NCBI GenBank assembly: GCA_947846985.1
Contig: CANTUZ010000001.1
Span: 33,008,727 to 33,072,726 of the forward strand
Origin: Fratercula arctica
Lineage: Eukaryota; Chordata; Aves; Charadriiformes; Alcidae
DNA: 64,000 nt
Direction: 5' to 3'
The notes beneath the pieces are model-generated. The model made no database searches. It was not told the origin of the DNA and saw nothing but the letters and a program-made list of their open reading frames with translations. Both the position numbers and the translations under genes were made by a program. Shown here piece by piece: positions 60,561-64,000 of the stretch. Within the stretch, counting starts at the first letter, position 1. The number at the start of each line of letters is the position of its first letter.

Positions 60561-63481
60561 GCTGGGGTTGTAACAGCTCTCAGCCAGCCCTGAGCCAGCA
60601 GTTACATACAGATGCTTTGTCTAGTCTTGTTCTTAATTGGGGTTTCATCCAAAAAGGACTGTGTTGCTCTTGGTGAGCTTTGGAGCAGCCCCATGGAGCA
60701 GCTGGGAAACAAAGCGGGACTGTGCATCACCCAGTACCAACTGAGCAGTAGCAATTTGGTTTGTTTAGAGAAGGTGTCAGCTTTTAGTGGTGCCCTGTTC
60801 ATTTTTAATTTGCTTCCCCATCTAGGCACTGCACCGTCTTTAGTAATGTGCATCTGCTGTGTTGTCCCTTCTATTTATCTAAGTTATGCAAAGAAGTTAC
60901 ACATTAAAACACTTCCCTTTTCTGAACTGGCTTGGTGTTGCGACCATTCGTCTCCCTTTGCAGTGCTAGAAAATGTGTGTTTACAACAGGTGATTACAAG
61001 GATGCCAGTTTTGTACCTGGGAACCAGGGGACAATGTCTTCTTCTGATTCACTGGAACTGTTTTGGCTGAGTCACGCTGCTAAACGTGCTGTATGTTACC
61101 AAGTAACACATGGTGTTATTAATTGAGGATGTCAGTAGAGTGTTACACAACTGTCAGACTTAAAAATTAAAGCCCTAAAAAGGAGCTTTGAAATAGTTTG
61201 GTTTCAAATTGGTTATTGTTTATAACGCCAGTAATTCTGAATACAATTTTAATTCCAAATGCAAGAAAATGAAGGAAAATGAAAACAGTCCTTCTGCTTA
61301 AATGGCTTAATGACTTTGGGTATTTAAGAAAGCGACGGTCCCCTTATGATGTGAGTGTGTTTTGTCCACCTTACAGTACTCACCTAGCTGGCTGCCACCT
61401 GCAAGAATCATTTTCTTAGACCTCCTGAAGCTCCATTGCAGAGTTGCTGCCTGTCACCACATGCATGGGGTGAAGATGGTAAATGTCCGAGTGGGTTTTT
61501 TAATATGAGCACTCAAAAAAACAATGCCAACAGTGAAGAAGTGGATATGATCTGCTGTTGATCCTGTTGTGCCTTTTTACTGTGTTTGCTTGAAGAAGAT
61601 GTTTCCCAATTGGAGAGGCAGGGGCACACTCATGGGTGGTGCTTTCTGTATAGATACTAATCGCTCCTCCCGCTTCCCGTCCCGGTGCATCCCGGCGATG
61701 TGTACCGCTATTCATTGCACAGTCATTGGGTCTGTCATCCTACCCGTACATAAACCGTGTCGTAGCTAAATGTGGCAACAGGGGAACGAAGTATCATTAT
61801 TTTGTCAAGACAAGATACCGAGTGCAGAGTATCATAAATTGATCCCAGGAGGACAGACCTAGAATATAAACTGTAGTGCTTTGAATATATGTGTGTTATA
61901 ATTGTATTAAACGCTTTGCAGCAATTTGTATTGTATTACAGCTGACAAAGTATTTTACCTCCTAGTAACTAACTAATGTAAATAGTGTTGATATTTTTCT
62001 TTTCCATATTTATAATTACATTAATTGCTTTGCGTATTAATAACAAACAGTTAAGTGTCAGAGCCCAAGCTGTAGCTGCCAGTAATCCACAAGCAACTTG
62101 TTTGCAAGATATGAAACTGAAGAGTAATTGCCCTTTTTGCAAGCGTATATCTTCACAGCTTAAATTTGACATAGAAAAGCCCATTGTGTTACCTAAGTAT
62201 TGTCATGTTCAATATCAAATCTAGTGCTAATAGAACGTGTTTCGGAAATGAAGAGAAACTTTGTGCTAGGAGATCAGAAGACATCTGATGAAAAATAAAT
62301 GAATAGCTCATATTAACTAGCTAGGAAGTAAGTTAGCTTATTTCCAAATAAAGCTAAACTTTGAAAAAGATGTTTCCCATTTTTGAAAATAGCCTTTTTC
62401 AGAAAGCAAAGCTGGAAGATCCACATGCAGTGCAATTTTTATTTCTGTACTGTGATTTAATTGGGTTAAGAGTGTGTTGCAAAGAAGCGTTCCAGGCATG
62501 ACTGGATTTTCCAAACAGGAGCTTTTTTTTGGAAGGTTTCCAGAGAAATAATCTTTCTGCATTGGCATTTTGCACACTTTAGCATTGTTATTCTTAGAGA
62601 CAGAGTAAATTGTGATTTCAGCATAAATCTGCCTAAAACTTCAGTTAAAGAAAGCCTCCTCTTCAGGTTTCTTGGTTTTTTCCATTTTTGTTTTCTCTGT
62701 AACTACAATTCTTTATTTGTGTTGAACTCCTTGCTGGAGACCAGCATTTAATACAGCTGGTGGTTTCAAAAGTTTGCAAACTGCTGGTATTTGTGAGGTC
62801 TGCAGAGTAAAGAGTCAGTTCCAACTTAATATTGCAGATGTACGCTGAACTATCCGGGGAAGAGCAAAGGTTGATTAAATTCACAAAATAAGGTGATTTG
62901 TAGTTTTCTAAATATGTCACTCAACCTAAAATTAACTCAATTATTTACCAGTCACACACATGCTAATGAATCCTGACAATCTCAATCGACCCGCTGTGAT
63001 GAACTTCACTATCACCTAATATTATTTCCTCTGTATTTTCCCTAAAAGGAAAGAGTGATTGTAGCATTTATCACATGCAAAGCAAAAGCGCTCAGGGATT
63101 TTATTATTTTTTTAATACCTGCAATTCCAGGGCACTAATAAATTAATTAAATTTAATTAGTAATACTATAAAAGAGGCACTTCTTTTTGTGAGGGTGTCT
63201 CCTAAAGTTTAATCCCCCAGAGATTTCACGTGATAGTGATGAAAGTGTCTGCTTCTAAGTCAGCATCAGTCATATTATTTAAGAAATAAAGCTGAGGTTA
63301 TCTTTTCATGCAAAATCTGACAAATATAAAGACATTAAGACAATACAGTAAATATGATCTATTATTATTTCTAATGTTAGATTCACCTTGGAGAGGTGTT
63401 TTTTATCTGTGTGTTACCAGTAGCTATAAGAAGTATGTAAGTATTTTTTAATTTAGCCAAAATCTTAAACGGGTTTATCTG
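60561..63481. other. Unique stretch with a small CpG cluster and an AT-rich part
   Basis: No gene is supported. The 152-codon frame at 60,612-61,070 has no recognisable domain and starts directly at the CR1 edge, so I consider it chance. It contains the dense CpG cluster at 61,660-61,770. 61,985-62,224 is open on both strands for 70-79 codons without similarity to any protein I know. 63,095-63,240 is AT-rich with overlapping TTAATTA-like words. Confidence 0.5.
61660..61770. promoter_or_regulatory. Small dense CpG cluster
   Basis: About ten CpGs occur in roughly 110 bp (CTCCTCCCGCTTCCCGTCCC, then GCATCCCGGCGATGTGTACC, and further CCCGTAC and CCGTGTCG), against one per 60-120 bp around it. GCGGGAGGAG on the minus strand resembles an Sp1/KLF site. 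There is no TATA box or open frame that would fix a promoter. It could be a regulatory module, part of an untranslated exon, or the end of a young GC-rich insertion. Confidence 0.3.
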
Positions 63482-63536
63482 TGTCGTGGTTTTGGCTGGA
63501 TTGGCCAATCAGAACGACAGATGGCCCTCCCTCTCT

Positions 63537-63555
63537 CTCTCCTCAGAGAGGAGAG
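63537..63555. repeat. CT-rich hairpin inside the LTR
   Basis: CTCTCCTC (63,537-63,544) and GAGGAGAG (63,548-63,555) are exact reverse complements around a 3-nt loop, preceded by a short CT array. Confidence 0.7.
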
Positions 63556-63894
63556 GAAGAGATAAGGTGATTTACGAGTTTAGAAAAAGAACTAAACTAA
63601 TGAAAATAATAATAAATAAGAAAATAGTAAATAATAATAGAGAAAAGAAAAAGAAAAAAAAATATACAATATATACAAAACCGTATCCAGCTCCCAGGAT
63701 GATGATCGCGTCACCAGCAGACACAGGGAAAGTCCCAGACTGGAGTCAGCGATGGACAGGAGCTGAATTCCGGAACTAGAGTCGGGAATGCTCAGATCGG
63801 GATCAAAGGCAGACGAACAGACAGGATCCTCCTCAGACATCGGCCATTGAAGTAAAAACGAGCCAGAGCAGCCTTGCCCCTTTGATCCCTTAGC

Positions 63895-63901
63895 TTTTAT
63901 A
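63895..63901 (-). promoter_or_regulatory. TATA box candidate in the LTR (minus strand)
   Basis: The minus strand reads GTATAAAAGC here, a good TATA match, preceded by the GC/CT-rich end of the window on its upstream side. If it is the U3 TATA box, the element is transcribed on the minus strand and its U3 lies at the right, but no matching polyadenylation signal was found downstream, so the direction stays open. Confidence 0.4.
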
Positions 63902-64000
63902 CTGAGCGTGATGCATATGGGATGAAATACCCTGTTGGTCAGTTGGTCAGTTTTGGGTCACCTGTCCCGTCCGCTCCTCCCTGCAGCTCCCCTCTACGCT

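Larger units (their letters stand above)
63482..64000. mobile_element. Endogenous retroviral LTR, cut by the window end
   Basis: It opens with TGTCGTGGTTTTGGCTGG, the start of a bird LTR family I recognise by pattern, and runs off the window at 64,000. The A/T-rich middle (63,595-63,680) is followed by GGGATGAAATACCC and then TTGGTCAGTTTTGGGTCACC, which parallels TTAGGGTCAGCTGTCC at 15,985-16,000 in the solo LTR and suggests related families in the same relative orientation. Whether this is another solo LTR or the edge of a provirus cannot be told, because the internal part would lie beyond 64,000. The frames inside (up to 97 codons) are low-complexity and not viral proteins. Confidence 0.75.

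Noticed and set aside
60612..61070. 152-codon plus-strand open frame next to a CR1
   Set aside because: Hydrophobic and Cys-rich stretches without any domain, and it starts in the CR1 flank. There is no evidence for an exon.
1..64000. CRISPR arrays, operons, ribosome binding sites, prokaryotic or phage genes
   Set aside because: The CR1 and LTR content, low coding density and CpG depletion are those of a vertebrate nuclear genome. No regularly spaced repeats were found.
1..64000. tRNA, rRNA and spliceosomal RNA genes
   Set aside because: No B-box-like GGTTCGAATCC with a matching A box, and no recognisable 5S, U1-U6 or Y RNA sequence was found on reading both strands.

Overview
This window looks like gene-poor, AT-rich nuclear DNA from a bird. 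No protein-coding host gene, tRNA, rRNA or recognisable small RNA could be supported on either strand. Open frames are short (at most about 165 codons), and the only ones with recognisable protein similarity lie inside dead retroelements. The avian call rests on the mobile elements. There are many CR1 (chicken repeat 1) LINE fragments, several ending in the typical 3' tail built from ATTCTGTGATTCTRTGA-type octamers. There are also two long terminal repeats of a type I recall from bird endogenous retroviruses, beginning TGTGGTGGGTTGACC and TGTCGTGGTTTTGGC. The locus could be intergenic or inside a very large intron; the sequence does not decide this, and I cannot name the species or chromosome.

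Layout: 1-6,621 is unique AT-rich DNA with two striking small hairpins near 0.9-1.07 kb. 6,622-7,466 is a 5'-truncated CR1 (+) with a complete 3' end. 10,861-11,822 is a CR1 whose RT half is inverted against its C-terminal half, the configuration made by twin priming. 15,633-16,195 is a solo LTR with near-perfect 6-bp flanking duplications. About 21,690-22,630 is an ancient L2-like LINE remnant (-). Old CR1 remnants (-) lie at 24,466-24,640, 27,180-28,107, 30,493-30,905, 46,862-47,280 and 48,029-48,260. A GC-rich but CpG-poor block of unknown origin covers about 35,480-36,425. 41,401-41,716 is a younger CR1 3' end (+), and 59,966-60,560 is a related CR1 (-) with an internal deletion. 63,482-64,000 is a second LTR cut by the window edge.

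Between these lie long stretches in which I see only low-complexity runs and a few zones that keep unusually many CpGs for such AT-rich DNA (about 53.16-53.66, 58.66-59.72 and 61.66-61.77 kb). Those zones are the best candidates for conserved regulatory sequence or an unrecognised promoter or exon. The genes do not work together in any system: the content is retroelement fossils in presumed non-coding DNA. I found no convincing novel biological system. The most informative structures are the inverted CR1, the CpG-retaining zones, the unclassified GC-rich block and the hairpins.
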